64,000 nucleotides of DNA from Aquamicrobium sp. (GCA_019739225.1 JAHHDT010000001.1:434001-498000); one strand, 5' to 3'; counted from the stretch's first letter, positions 25,877-35,817 are shown. Notes: a model not told the origin generated them from the letters alone. Program-made: numbers and translations.

Positions 25877-27082
25877 TCACGTTTGCGCCTTGCCGCGCCG
25901 CGTCAGCCCGCCGATGGCAGCAAGCGTCACGATCGCCATCGCGGCGGCATAGCCGACCAGCGGCCAGGCGGTGTCGCCATCCAGCAAAAGCACAAACACC
26001 GTCCCCACCACGCCGACGATCAGGCTCTGGATGCAGAAATGCAGCGCCACGGCCGTTCCCGCCACGTCGGAGAAGTCCTGCAGTGCACCATTCGCCGTCA
26101 CCGCGGTGGTAACGACTATGCCCACGGCCACGAGCCACATCGGCAGGATGAACGAGGCGACGGACGGCTCCAGCCACAGCTGGCCGGCCAGCAGCAACCC
26201 CGCGCCGGCCAGCAGCAGGGTCATGCCACGAGCGACGCTTCCCGGGATCCCCCAGCGGGCGACGAAGCCCTTGGCAAACCGCGCCGTCACGATCATTGCC
26301 AGCGCCACGGTGGCGAAGGCGAGGCTGAATTGCAGCTCGCTCATGCCTGCACCGCCCATCAACACCCGCGGCGCCGTGGAGAAAAACACGAAAAACGTGC
26401 CCATCGCCGTGCCAAAGGCGCAGGTATAGGCCCAGAAGGCCGGACTGCGCAGGATCGGCAGGAAACCGCCGCCGCCCGCGCCCGCCCGCTGTATCGGCCG
26501 CGTTTCGTGCCAGGTCGGCAATGCGATCGCCAGCATGGCAAGGGTCGGCAATCCCAGCGCCACGAAGATGCCGCGCCAGCCGAAGCCGCCGGCGATCAAT
26601 GCCCCGGCAATAGGCCCGAGCGCCGGAACGAACGCCAGCATCGCGTTCATTAGGCTATAGATGACGGTGCTTTCCGGCCGCTCGGCATAGACATCGCGTA
26701 TCGTCGCGAACAGCGCGACCAGCATCGCCGACGCGCCGATCGCCTGCACGAGCCTCAGCGCCAGGAACGGCCACGCCGTTTCCGCCCACGCCAGGGCAAA
26801 GGACGCCCCGGCAAACAGCAGCGCCCCGCACATCAGCACAGGGCGGCGGCCGATCCGGTCCGACAACGGCCCGAACAGCAGTTGCCCTACGCCGAGCACG
26901 ATCATGTAGAGCGTCAGCGTGAGTTGAACCACGCCCGGCGTGGTGCCGAGTATCCCGGGCATCGACGGGACGACCGGAAGGTAGATATCCATGCCCAGTG
27001 AAGCGAGCAGGTTGAAGGGAGCCAGCAGCGCAAGCGCTACCGGCAGGCTGTAGGTCCACAGCCGGGGTTGTTGGATAGGCAT
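25877..27082 (-). CDS. CmlA/FloR-like MFS drug exporter (Bcr/CflA family)
   Basis: A 401-residue, twelve-helix proton antiporter. The N-terminal segment LLASLGMDIYLPVVPSMPG, motif A in GPLSDRIGRRPVLM and the late segment ANGALQDFSDVAGTA closely follow CmlA/FloR chloramphenicol-florfenicol exporters as I recall them, within the wider Bcr/CflA family. The drug range here is inferred. ATG at 27082 is used; a GTG at 27097 has no ribosome site. The TetR gene upstream on the same strand may control it. The 218 bases between them hold small hairpins (such as one at about 27162-27187) but no gene. Confidence 0.85.
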   Translation of the reverse strand: MPIQQPRLWTYSLPVALALLAPFNLLASLGMDIYLPVVPSMPGILGTTPGVVQLTLTLYMIVLGVGQLLFGPLSDRIGRRPVLMCGALLFAGASFALAWAETAWPFLALRLVQAIGASAMLVALFATIRDVYAERPESTVIYSLMNAMLAFVPALGPIAGALIAGGFGWRGIFVALGLPTLAMLAIALPTWHETRPIQRAGAGGGGFLPILRSPAFWAYTCAFGTAMGTFFVFFSTAPRVLMGGAGMSELQFSLAFATVALAMIVTARFAKGFVARWGIPGSVARGMTLLLAGAGLLLAGQLWLEPSVASFILPMWLVAVGIVVTTAVTANGALQDFSDVAGTAVALHFCIQSLIVGVVGTVFVLLLDGDTAWPLVGYAAAMAIVTLAAIGGLTRRGKAQT

Positions 27083-27300
27083 ATCGAAAATCCGCACGAA
27101 TGAATGAGATTCGGCGGCGATCTGCGTCGCTAAAGAAAGGTTGGGATCGAACAGAACGCCGCAACAACAAGAAGGCTGTTGCGGCTTACCGGTCTGCTTT
27201 TTTCGAACCCATGGCGACTACTCGGCTGTCGTGTCAGCGAATGAATGGCTGGCTCATACCAGCAGCCGTCAATGACCGCAAGGCAAGCGCCAAGGTCCAG

Positions 27301-27861
27301 CTAGCGCAGCAGCGTTGTTACGCACCGCTCCAGATGGTCACGCACGAAGAGGTCGACCGCCCCGTCCGGCGAGAACCCCCACAGCAGCAGCGCCCCCTGC
27401 CACTGCGCGACCATCAGCCGTCCGACGCCCTCAGGCGCGCCGGGTGTCGCCGCGAAACACTGGTCGAGCGCCGCCACAAGTGTCTCGACCCACGCGGCGC
27501 CCCGCGCGCGCAGCTCCGGATCGCGCAAATCCTCCCGCAATATCCGCAGGTTGTCGGCGTATGTATCGATGTCGCCGTAACTTCCGGACAGCTTTTGAAG
27601 CAGCAGCACCGCCCCTTGCGGGGAGCGCTCGGCCTCTTCCGCAAAACGCCGCGTGCGTTCCTCCAGTTCCTGCCACGCGTGAACGAGGGCGGCATGCACC
27701 AGCATCTGCTTGGTGCCGAACCGCTGGACCAGGCTCGCACCCGAAAGACCGCTGCGGTCGGCCACCGATGCGAATGTCACGCCTTCAGCGCCACGCTCCT
27801 GCATCAGCGCATGAACATGGTTGAAAATCGTCTCGTCGGGCATCTTCCGGGGTCTTGCCAT
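27301..27861 (-). CDS. TetR family transcriptional regulator
   Basis: A 186-residue repressor. The N-terminal helix-turn-helix region is seen as VTFASVADRSGLSGASLVQR followed by FGTKQMLVHAAL. The C-terminal part is the variable ligand-binding domain. It is divergent from the SDR gene across 90 bases that hold a palindrome fit for a TetR-type operator (27878-27895). The exporter gene downstream is on the same strand. Control of the SDR, itself and possibly the exporter is inferred. Confidence 0.88.
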   Translation of the reverse strand: MARPRKMPDETIFNHVHALMQERGAEGVTFASVADRSGLSGASLVQRFGTKQMLVHAALVHAWQELEERTRRFAEEAERSPQGAVLLLQKLSGSYGDIDTYADNLRILREDLRDPELRARGAAWVETLVAALDQCFAATPGAPEGVGRLMVAQWQGALLLWGFSPDGAVDLFVRDHLERCVTTLLR

Positions 27862-27877
27862 GCTGCCTTCACATTAG

Positions 27878-27895
27878 TAAACGAATATTTGTTTA
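27878..27895. promoter_or_regulatory. Candidate TetR operator palindrome
   Basis: TAAACGAATATTTGTTTA is an 18-base palindrome with eight of nine pairs matching, in an AT-rich stretch between the divergent TetR and SDR genes. Size and place fit a TetR-family operator. Confidence 0.6.
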
Positions 27896-27951
27896 TAAAT
27901 AACCAGACCTCGCGGAGCAACCCGCCCTTAGGGATGAATGAGGAAATCACG

Positions 27952-28860
27952 ATGAAACTGCAAGGCAAAGTAGCTTTGGTCGCCGGAGCCACCCGCGGTG
28001 CCGGACGCGGCATCGCAGCCGAACTCGGAGCGGCCGGCGCGACCGTCTATGTGACCGGGCGCACAACGCGCACCCGGCAGTCCGAGTATCGCCGGCCCGA
28101 GACGATCGAGGAAACGGCCGAGCTGGTGGATGCACTGGGTGGCCACGGCATCGCCGTGCAGGTCGACCATCTGGAGTCGGACCAGGTGGCCGCGCTTGTA
28201 TCCCGCATCCGCGCCGAACACGGCTGTCTGGATGTGCTCGTCAACGATATCTGGGGCGGGGAACTTTTCGTGGAATGGGACACGCCGGTCTGGAAACACG
28301 ACCTGGAAAAGGGCCTGCGCATGCTGCGTCTGGCGATCGACACGCACCTGATCACCGCGCACCACGCCCTGCCCCTGCTGATCGAACGGCCCGGCGGCTT
28401 GCTGGTCGAGGTCACCGACGGCACGGCCGACTACAACGCCGATCACTACCGGATTTCGCCCTTCTACGATCTCGCCAAGGTGGCGATCAACCGGCTGGGC
28501 TGGGCGCACGCGAAAGACCTCGCGCCGCACGGCGCAACCGCCGTTTCGCTCACGCCCGGCTGGTTGCGCTCGGAGATGATGCTGGAGCATTATGGGGTTT
28601 CGGAGGAGAACTGGCGCGACGCCACGGCGAAGGAGCCGGATTTCGCAATATCTGAAACACCGCGCTATGTCGGCCGCGCTGTCGCAGCCCTCGCCGCCGA
28701 CCCCGACCGCGCCCGGTGGAACGGCCAGTCGCTTTCGAGCGGACAGCTCGCGCAGGTCTACGGCTTCGCCGACCTCGACGGTTCTCGGCCGGACGCCTGG
28801 CGCTACATCACCGAAGTGCGCGAAGCGGGCAAGCCTTCGGATACGACCGGATACCGGTAA
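27952..28860 (+). CDS. Short-chain dehydrogenase/reductase
   Basis: A 302-residue NAD(P)-dependent oxidoreductase. It has the nucleotide-binding glycine motif GATRGAGRGI and the catalytic Tyr-Lys pair in SPFYDLAKVAINRL. The remaining parts resemble the DHRS1-like branch. The ATG at 27952 is preferred to one at 27934 because AGGAA lies six bases before it. It is divergent from the TetR gene and is probably its target. The substrate is unknown. Confidence 0.88.
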   Translation: MKLQGKVALVAGATRGAGRGIAAELGAAGATVYVTGRTTRTRQSEYRRPETIEETAELVDALGGHGIAVQVDHLESDQVAALVSRIRAEHGCLDVLVNDIWGGELFVEWDTPVWKHDLEKGLRMLRLAIDTHLITAHHALPLLIERPGGLLVEVTDGTADYNADHYRISPFYDLAKVAINRLGWAHAKDLAPHGATAVSLTPGWLRSEMMLEHYGVSEENWRDATAKEPDFAISETPRYVGRAVAALAADPDRARWNGQSLSSGQLAQVYGFADLDGSRPDAWRYITEVREAGKPSDTTGYR

Positions 28861-28877
28861 CGAGCCTGCCCAAAAGC

Positions 28878-28916
28878 AAAGCCGCCGCGCTTTTGGGGCG
28901 CGGCGGCTTTGTTATT
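28878..28916. terminator. Bidirectional terminator between SDR and SPOR genes
   Basis: A 12-bp hairpin (28878-28889 with 28899-28910). The stem ends in TTT on both strands, followed by GTTATTTC on plus and GCTTTTGG on minus, so it can serve both convergent genes. Confidence 0.8.
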
Positions 28917-28934
28917 TCGGGTCTGAACCACGCG

Positions 28935-31838
28935 TCAGCGCGAGACGAAGCAGCTTCCTCCGGCCGCCTTGTAGCGGGTGCAGAGCTGGATCGCCTCGTC
29001 GCGCGTGTTCGCCGGGATGCGCACACGGTAGTAGGTGCCCATGCCGTCGATGTCGGCGCGCACGATATTGACGCCCCTGCCCTCGAGCACATTGCCATAG
29101 CGGCGCGCCAGATCCTGATAGGTCGCTTGCGCGCCCTCGGCGGTCGGCTGCGAGGCGATCTGCATCGACCACGCGCTTGCTCCTGCTGCGGGTGCGGCGG
29201 CCGTGGGTGCGGACACCGGCGTTGCGGCGGGTGTCTGGCCGGTTTCAGGCTGCTGAACCACGGGCTGCGGCTGCGGTGCGGTGGCCGCGGCGGTCTGCTG
29301 CGGCTCGAGCCGCTGTGACGGCACTACCGAAACGGTAGCAGGGGTTTCAACCGATGGTCCGGCATCCTGTGCATCTGCGCCCGCAGGTGCCAGCGGCTGC
29401 GCGTCGCCCACCGAAGCAGCGGCAAGGTTGGTCTGCTCGGGCTGCGCCGGCGTCGGATCCTCACGCGGCACCATCGTGCCGTCCGAGCGAACGACCATGG
29501 TGCGCACGCGCCGCGGCGCAACCGCCAGCACGTCGTTGCTGGCGCCGACGCCTTCAGGCTCGGCAGCGGGTTCGATGCGGTCGTCCGCCTTCGGTGCCGC
29601 ACCGGCAATCTCTGGCGCGGCAGCCGAAGGCTCGTCGGCGCCCTCCGGCGCCATCGCCGCCGGCTGATCTTCTTCTGCAACCTCGCCCATCGCGGATGGA
29701 AGCGCTGCCTGCTGCGCGCCACCGGCCTCGATGTCCACCGGTTCCTCAGCCGTGCTGATGAGGCTCTCCTGCTCCGGCGGAGCATCGGAAGCGCCACCCG
29801 TCACGCGCTGATAGACCTCGTTGTCCTGGTTCGGAACCGTTGTGCCACCGGGGTTTTCCGGCCGCACCTTCATCGGATCGTCGCCGGCGCGCACGATGGC
29901 AGGCTCGTCGGAGCCGCCTCCGAACAGCGACATGGCGAACACGCCAACGCCGCCAACCACGGCCACGCCTGCAACGACGGCCGCAATCATGAGGTTGCGA
30001 TTGCGCGGCTGCGCTCTGGCTGCGGGCTCGTCCTCGTAGGACGACATCGCGATCGCCTGCTCGAGATCGGTCTCGTAGTTGAAATCGTCGTCGGAGAACC
30101 CGTCATCCGACTGCCACTGCCCTTCGCCCACTGCGTAGGCATCGGTCGATGGCTGCTGCTGGTGGTCATGGTAGGCCTGCGCTGCCGGTGCCGATGCGGC
30201 AGCCGTGGCAGCATAGGCTGCAGCACCCGTAGCGGCCGCCACGCCCCACTCGGGAGCAGCCGGCGACTGCGCCGCAGGTGCGGGCTCATCCACCGCCATG
30301 TCACCAAAGGCCTGCGCTATCTCGCCTTCGAGATCGTCATAGATGCCGCCCGAAGGAGCCGGCGCGCCATAATCGGGCTCGGGAATGTCGAGATCGTCGA
30401 CCATGGCCTGCGCGGATTCGGCGACATCGATGGTTTCGATGTCCGGCGCGGCAGTGGCCGCCGACGATGCCGCCACCGGGGCCGCGGGCACCGGAGCAAC
30501 CGGGTTGAACGTCCTCTCGGGCTGCCATGTGGCAAGCGCTTCGACGCCAGTGGCAGCAGGCTGCTGCTGCATTTCCGGCTGGCTTTCGGGCTCCGGCGAA
30601 TCGGGCACGGAATCGAGGCCGAATATCTCGGCAAACGTATCTTCCAGCGGCGTATCCGCTTCGGCTTCGTACGACGCTTCCTCGGCATCGTAAGGCTCGA
30701 CGGGCAAGCTTTCGGCAACCGGCGCCGCCGCCGCAGGCTCGGAGCCGTGCGCACTGTCACCCATCGCCGCGAAGTTCGAGCGGCCGAACGTGCTTACCGC
30801 AGGCTTCCAATCGTCAGCGGGCGCGGCTGTGCTCGCCACCGTCGGCTCGGCTGTCGGCTGCGTCGCCTCATGCACAGCTTCGGGCTTCGCCACGCTTTCG
30901 CCAAGCAACGCGCTGAGCTCGTCCTCCAGGCTGAGTTCTGCGGCCACACCCTCGTCGGCAACGGGTTCCGTCTCGTCCACCGGGGAGAAGAAGACCGGTC
31001 CGAACGCATCGTCCGTGGCCGCCGACTCATTCTCAATCACAGCAACGGGCTCTTCCGGCTGCCAGTCATCGGCAGCAGGGTCGCTCGCGGCGGACGGCTG
31101 CTGCACCGCAGGTTCCACGGCTGCAGCGAGTTCCTGCTCCAGCATACCGAAGTCCATATCGACTTCGGCCATGCCATCGTCATCCTGTGCGGTGCTGTCG
31201 ATCGCTTCCGACACGCGATCGGCCGGCTCCGCCACATCCGGCTGCGCTGCATAAGCGCCAACTTCAGCGTCGTGGGGTTCGGTCTCGAAACCCGCCGAAA
31301 TATCCGGAGCGGCATCGAAGCCGGCATCGTCGTCAAGCAGTTCGCGCTCGAGCGACATGCCAAAATCGTTTTCCGCCGCCTCTTGGCTGGCCGTGGCGAA
31401 TACCTCCGGCTGCTGCACTGCCTCGACGGCATCTTCCTCGACCATCTCCGGCTCGGGATCGAAGGCATGCGCCTCGTCCTCGACGAAGGCTTCTGCCGCC
31501 AGATCGAAATCGATCGCGTCTTCGGCTGCCTCGACAAGCTCCGGCTCGCCGTAATGCTGCGCCGGCTCGTACTCCGCCTCGGCGGCATCCTGCCACTGAG
31601 GCGCAGAAGCCTGCGCTTCGGCTTCTTCTGGCTGAGGGTCGTCGAAATCCTTGAAATCGAGATCGCCCATCAACTCTTTCTCAAGGTCGAGGTCGAGGTC
31701 GAAATCGTCCTGGGCACCGGCCTGCGCCGGCTGGGCCGACCGAGGATCGTGGCCCATGATACGCGTCAGTTCCGCGAAGGGATCGTTGTCCGAAAATTCA
31801 GCGGAATCCGAGCGCCTGCTCTGGTTCGTGTCTGCCAT
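28935..31838 (-). CDS. Very large SPOR-domain cell-wall protein
   Basis: A 967-residue inner membrane protein. A long acidic, Asp/Glu/Ala/Pro-rich cytosolic region of about 600 residues contains short repeats such as DDFDLDLDLEKELMGDLDFK. One transmembrane helix (MIAAVVAGVAVVGGVGVFAM, about residue 620) is followed by a periplasmic linker and a C-terminal SPOR domain (residues about 885-967, starting WSMQIASQPTAEGAQATY). SPOR domains bind denuded glycan strands at the division site. The ATG at 31838 has GGGA six bases upstream. It follows argS on the same strand, as in related genomes. Confidence 0.9.
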   Translation of the reverse strand: MADTNQSRRSDSAEFSDNDPFAELTRIMGHDPRSAQPAQAGAQDDFDLDLDLEKELMGDLDFKDFDDPQPEEAEAQASAPQWQDAAEAEYEPAQHYGEPELVEAAEDAIDFDLAAEAFVEDEAHAFDPEPEMVEEDAVEAVQQPEVFATASQEAAENDFGMSLERELLDDDAGFDAAPDISAGFETEPHDAEVGAYAAQPDVAEPADRVSEAIDSTAQDDDGMAEVDMDFGMLEQELAAAVEPAVQQPSAASDPAADDWQPEEPVAVIENESAATDDAFGPVFFSPVDETEPVADEGVAAELSLEDELSALLGESVAKPEAVHEATQPTAEPTVASTAAPADDWKPAVSTFGRSNFAAMGDSAHGSEPAAAAPVAESLPVEPYDAEEASYEAEADTPLEDTFAEIFGLDSVPDSPEPESQPEMQQQPAATGVEALATWQPERTFNPVAPVPAAPVAASSAATAAPDIETIDVAESAQAMVDDLDIPEPDYGAPAPSGGIYDDLEGEIAQAFGDMAVDEPAPAAQSPAAPEWGVAAATGAAAYAATAAASAPAAQAYHDHQQQPSTDAYAVGEGQWQSDDGFSDDDFNYETDLEQAIAMSSYEDEPAARAQPRNRNLMIAAVVAGVAVVGGVGVFAMSLFGGGSDEPAIVRAGDDPMKVRPENPGGTTVPNQDNEVYQRVTGGASDAPPEQESLISTAEEPVDIEAGGAQQAALPSAMGEVAEEDQPAAMAPEGADEPSAAAPEIAGAAPKADDRIEPAAEPEGVGASNDVLAVAPRRVRTMVVRSDGTMVPREDPTPAQPEQTNLAAASVGDAQPLAPAGADAQDAGPSVETPATVSVVPSQRLEPQQTAAATAPQPQPVVQQPETGQTPAATPVSAPTAAAPAAGASAWSMQIASQPTAEGAQATYQDLARRYGNVLEGRGVNIVRADIDGMGTYYRVRIPANTRDEAIQLCTRYKAAGGSCFVSR

Positions 31839-31941
31839 GCTTTTTCCCGCACTCACATACTGGGTCGGACGCCGGCGACGTCACTTGGGGTTGGCCCTAC
31901 CAGCGCATTGTGGGTAAAAGGTGACAGAACGTTCTGTGAAC

Positions 31942-33699
31942 CTAGCGCATTTCCGCGGGTGCCTCGGCACCCACCAACGCAAGGCCGGATGTCAAAACAT
32001 CCGAAACGGCCTGCACCAGACCCAGTCTGGCATGCGTCAATTGTGGGTCGTTAACCTTAACAAACCGTAAGTCCGGGTTGTCGGTGCCGCGATTCCAGTG
32101 CGCGTGGAACACCTGCGCGAGATCGTAGAGGTAAAAAGCGAGGCGGTGCGGTTCCATGGCCTGGGCCGCGGCCTCGATCAGCCGGGGGTATTCGGTCAGC
32201 TTGCGGATGACGGCGATCTCGCCCTCGTCGACGAGAAGCCGCGCGGCCTCCTTCATCGAGGCGCGCTCGATCCAGCTATCGCCAAGCTGCTCCTTGGCCT
32301 GCCGGAACACGGAATGGCAGCGCGCCGAAGCGTATTGAACGTAGAAGACCGGATTGTCCTTCGACTGCTCCGTCACCTTGGCGAAGTCGAAATCGAGCGG
32401 CTCCGAATTCTTGCGGTAAAGCATCATGAAGCGGATCGGGTCGCGGCCAACCTCGTCCACCACCTCGCGCAGCGTCACGAACTCGCCCGAGCGCTTTGAC
32501 ATCCGCACCGGCTCTCCATCGCGGAACAGCTTCACGAGGTTGCACAGCAGGATCGTGACATCGACCGTGCCGCCCGAAAGGGCCTTGCCCAATGCTTCCA
32601 TGCGCTTGACGTAGCCGCCATGGTCGGCACCGAGAATGAATACGAGCTGCTCGAAACCGCGACCGATCTTGTCCTTCATGTAGGCGACGTCGGCCGCGAA
32701 ATAGGTGTAGGCCCCGTCCGACTTGATCAGCGGCCGGTCCATGTCGTCGCCCACGTCGGTCGAGCGGAACAGCGTCTGCTCGCGGTCTTCCCAGTCGTCG
32801 TTCTTTTCGCCCTTGGGCGGCGGCAGCTTGCCCTTGTAGACATGGCCGGACATCGTCAGGTCGTTGATCGCGGTGCGGATCGCGCCGCCATTGCCGGCAT
32901 GTAGAGAGCGCTCGGAGAAGAACACCTCGTGATTGACGTTGAGCGCGGCAAGGTCCTCACGGATCATCGCCATCATGGCGTCGATCGTCCGGTCCTTGAC
33001 GAGCGCGAGCGCCTCGGTCTGCGGCATCGACAAAAGCTTCGGGCCGAACTCGTCCGCAAGCGCCTTGCCGACCGGCACCAGATAGTCCCCGGGATAGAGC
33101 CCCACGGGTATCTCGCCGATGTGTTCCCCCAGCGCCTCGCGGTAACGCAGCATCACCGAGTTGGCGAGCACGTCGATCTGCGCGCCGGCGTCGTTGATGT
33201 AATATTCCTTGGTGACGTCGTAGCCGGCAAATCCCAGGATATTGGCCAGCGCATCGCCCACCACCGCGCCACGGCAGTGGCCGACATGCATCGGCCCGGT
33301 CGGATTGGCCGACACATACTCGACATTGACCTTCTTGCCGCCGCCGGCGCTCGACCGGCCGTAATCTGTAGCCGCGTCGAGCACGTCGCCGAGCCGCGCC
33401 TGCCAGAACCCGTCGGCCAGCCGCAGATTGACGAAGCCGGGACCTGCCACGTCGGCGGCGGCCACGTCGGCGTCATCGCGAAGCGCGCCGGCGATCTGTT
33501 CGGCGAGCGCGCGCGGATTCTGTCCGAGCCCCTTGGCCAGCACCATCGCCGCGTTCGTCGCCAGGTCGCCATGGCTGGCATCGCGCGGCGGCTCGACGGT
33601 CACGCGCGCAAGGTCGGGTCGCTCGCCCGCCGGGGTCTTCAGGTCGAGCGTTTCGATGGCCTTTGCGATGCGGGTCGCGAAATCCGCGAAGATGTTCAT
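31942..33699 (-). CDS. argS: Arginyl-tRNA synthetase
   Basis: A 585-residue class I synthetase. The ATP-binding signature appears as [10 protein letters not shown] (the HIGH motif is HVGH), and the KMSKS loop is [10 protein letters not shown]. The N-terminal additional domain and the C-terminal anticodon-binding DALR domain are present. The length is normal. It lies between dgt and the SPOR gene. Confidence 0.96.
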   Translation of the reverse strand: MNIFADFATRIAKAIETLDLKTPAGERPDLARVTVEPPRDASHGDLATNAAMVLAKGLGQNPRALAEQIAGALRDDADVAAADVAGPGFVNLRLADGFWQARLGDVLDAATDYGRSSAGGGKKVNVEYVSANPTGPMHVGHCRGAVVGDALANILGFAGYDVTKEYYINDAGAQIDVLANSVMLRYREALGEHIGEIPVGLYPGDYLVPVGKALADEFGPKLLSMPQTEALALVKDRTIDAMMAMIREDLAALNVNHEVFFSERSLHAGNGGAIRTAINDLTMSGHVYKGKLPPPKGEKNDDWEDREQTLFRSTDVGDDMDRPLIKSDGAYTYFAADVAYMKDKIGRGFEQLVFILGADHGGYVKRMEALGKALSGGTVDVTILLCNLVKLFRDGEPVRMSKRSGEFVTLREVVDEVGRDPIRFMMLYRKNSEPLDFDFAKVTEQSKDNPVFYVQYASARCHSVFRQAKEQLGDSWIERASMKEAARLLVDEGEIAVIRKLTEYPRLIEAAAQAMEPHRLAFYLYDLAQVFHAHWNRGTDNPDLRFVKVNDPQLTHARLGLVQAVSDVLTSGLALVGAEAPAEMR

Positions 33700-33728
33700 G
33701 ATGCTGCGTCTCGATCCTGGTGGGTCCG

Positions 33729-33906
33729 TGCGTCCTTCGAGGCTCGCTCCGCTCGCACCTCAGGATGAGGAAGGTGGGTTGATCGAGCCCATTACGCAGA
33801 GGGCTCGATGCAAGGCAACAGACCAGCCTTCGAGCCCTTGAGCTTGCCGGGGATGCACGACATCCCTCATCCTGAGGTGCGAGCGGAGCGAGCCTCGAAG
33901 GACGCA
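33729..33906. repeat. Perfect 42-base inverted repeat between argS and dgt
   Basis: The arms 33729-33770 and 33865-33906 are exact inverse copies, each containing TCCTTCGAGGCTCGC and CACCTCAGGATGAGG. The 94-base loop holds no gene. It is the same unit as the outer arms of the repeat at 18878-19156. Confidence 0.93.
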
Positions 33907-33930
33907 CTGTTGCTCGAATTCGCCGTGGCC

Positions 33931-35154
33931 CTAGCCCAAATCGGGAGACCGGTCAAACAAGCGGTGATGCTCCTTGATCGCGTAAGTGTCGGTCATGCCG
34001 GCGATGAAGTCGGCGACGTCGCGCGCCTTGATCCGGTCTTCCGCCCTGTCCAGCCCCTCGCGCCAGCCCTCGGGCATGTCGCGTGGATTGGCGAAATAGT
34101 GGCCGAAGAGATCGCGCACGATCCGGTCCGCCCCCTCACGCACCGCCATTACGCTCGGGTGGCGGTAGAGATTGGCATAAAGGAATGTCTTCAGTTCCTT
34201 CTCTTTCGCCGCCATCTCGGCGGAAAAGGTGACGACCGGCCGCCCCGCATTGTGAATATCGGCGCTCGATACCGGCTTGAGCGCATTGAGATTCGCGCGC
34301 GCGGTGCCGATCACGTCCTCGACCATGGCGGTTATCTGCCGGCGCATCAGTTCGTGGCCGGTTCGCACGTCATCTAGCCGCGGATACTTGGCACGCACTT
34401 CGGCGAGTATCCCCGCAGGAAGCGGCACAGCATTCAGCATGCCGAGGCTGAGCAGCCCCGCGCGCAGCCCGTCGTCGATGTCGTGCGTATTGTAGGCGAT
34501 GTCGTCGGCAATCGCCGCCGCCTGCGCCTCGACGGACGCGAACCTGTCCAGTTCGAGATCGAACAGCTCGGAAAAGTTGACGATCGTCGCCGGCACCGGC
34601 CCGGCAAGCCCCCTGCCCTCGCCATCCGTCAGCGGTCCGTTGTGCTTGACCAGCCCCTCGAGCGTCTCCCAGCTCAGGTTCAGGCCTTCGAACTCGGCAT
34701 AGCGCCGCTCGATGCGGGTGACGATGCGCAGCGACTGCGCATTGTGGTCGAAGCCGCCCCACGGCTTCATCATCGCGTCCAGCGCGTCCTCGCCGGTATG
34801 GCCGAATGGCGTATGGCCGAAATCGTGCACCAGCGCGATGGCCTCGGCCAGATCCTCGTCCACGCACAGCGCCCGCGCGAGTGCCCGCGCAATCTGGGCC
34901 ACCTCGATCGAATGCGTCAGCCGCGTGCGATAATGGTCGCCCTCATGCGCGATGAAGACCTGAGTCTTGTGCTTGAGCCTGCGGAAGGCGGTGGAATGAA
35001 TGATGCGATCGCGGTCGCGCTGGAACGGCGTGCGCGTCGGGCTTTCCGGTTCATCGTAAAAGCGCCCGCGCGTTTGGGCCGGGTCGCATGCATAGGCTGC
35101 ACGCGGCCGGTAGCCGAAGCCGATTCCTTCGAGAGACCGCCGGTCATCCGTCAT
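33931..35154 (-). CDS. dgt: Deoxyguanosinetriphosphate triphosphohydrolase-like protein
   Basis: A 407-residue HD-domain enzyme that removes triphosphate from dNTPs, mainly dGTP. Metal ligands are seen in [15 protein letters not shown] (His) and [16 protein letters not shown] (His-Asp). The length fits the short type-2 branch of the family. It heads the dgt-argS-SPOR group. Confidence 0.92.
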   Translation of the reverse strand: MTDDRRSLEGIGFGYRPRAAYACDPAQTRGRFYDEPESPTRTPFQRDRDRIIHSTAFRRLKHKTQVFIAHEGDHYRTRLTHSIEVAQIARALARALCVDEDLAEAIALVHDFGHTPFGHTGEDALDAMMKPWGGFDHNAQSLRIVTRIERRYAEFEGLNLSWETLEGLVKHNGPLTDGEGRGLAGPVPATIVNFSELFDLELDRFASVEAQAAAIADDIAYNTHDIDDGLRAGLLSLGMLNAVPLPAGILAEVRAKYPRLDDVRTGHELMRRQITAMVEDVIGTARANLNALKPVSSADIHNAGRPVVTFSAEMAAKEKELKTFLYANLYRHPSVMAVREGADRIVRDLFGHYFANPRDMPEGWREGLDRAEDRIKARDVADFIAGMTDTYAIKEHHRLFDRSPDLG

Positions 35155-35173
35155 GGCACACGCATACGCATGA

Positions 35174-35356
35174 CGTCATCCCGGCCAAGGGAGCGGAGCG
35201 ACCGCAGAGTCGGGACCCATTGAGCAGCACGGCCGGGTCGAAGGTTTTCCGCAAGCGCACCGAGCGGCGCAGCGGCTAACACCGGGCCGTGCTCGACGAT
35301 GTTCGGACCAATGGGTCCCGGCTCGCGGTCGCTCCGCTCCCTTGGCCGGGATGACG
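35174..35356. repeat. Inverted repeat with about 46-base arms between dgt and erpA
   Basis: The arms 35174-35220 and 35311-35356 pair with one or two mismatches, and both include GTCATCCCGGCCAAGGGAGC or its inverse. It occupies most of the 308-base space between two divergent genes, whose promoters must lie in or beside it. Repeats of this kind are scattered in Rhizobiales genomes. Confidence 0.88.
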
Positions 35357-35462
35357 CGGCAAGGTTTGCGCGTTTCCTCAACTGGCCGCCTCGCTTCCGC
35401 TTGTTGACTTGCCTCTTGCGGCTTCATACCTATTGGGAGGATGCAAACGCAAGGTGACAGCC

Positions 35463-35813
35463 ATGGGCGTCGACGCGAAGACCGGTATGAAAAGCGTTGA
35501 GATGAGCGAGACGGCGGCGAAGCGGATCACGCAGATCCTCGCCAAGGAGCCCGACAAGATCGCGCTGCGCGTCTCCGTCGAAGGCGGCGGCTGTTCCGGC
35601 TTTTCCTACAAGATGGACCTCGTCGATTCGCGCAACGATGACGACATCGCCATTGAGCGCGATGGTGCGACCGTGCTGATCGACGACCTCTCGCTTGTCT
35701 ATATGGGCGGCTCCGTCATCGATTTCGTCGACGACCTGATGGGCCAGTCCTTCCAGATCAGGAACCCCAACGCGGTCGCGTCCTGCGGCTGCGGCACCTC
35801 GTTCTCGATCTGA
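35463..35813 (+). CDS. erpA: A-type iron-sulfur cluster insertion protein ErpA
   Basis: A 116-residue HesB/IscA-type carrier. The three cluster-binding Cys are in GGGCSGFSYK and SCGCGTSFSI. It delivers Fe-S clusters to target enzymes. The ATG at 35463 has AAGGTG six bases upstream. It is followed after four bases by xthA on the same strand, so the two are co-transcribed. Orthology to ErpA rather than IscA is inferred from position and sequence type. Confidence 0.9.
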   Translation: MGVDAKTGMKSVEMSETAAKRITQILAKEPDKIALRVSVEGGGCSGFSYKMDLVDSRNDDDIAIERDGATVLIDDLSLVYMGGSVIDFVDDLMGQSFQIRNPNAVASCGCGTSFSI

Positions 35814-35817
35814 CGCG

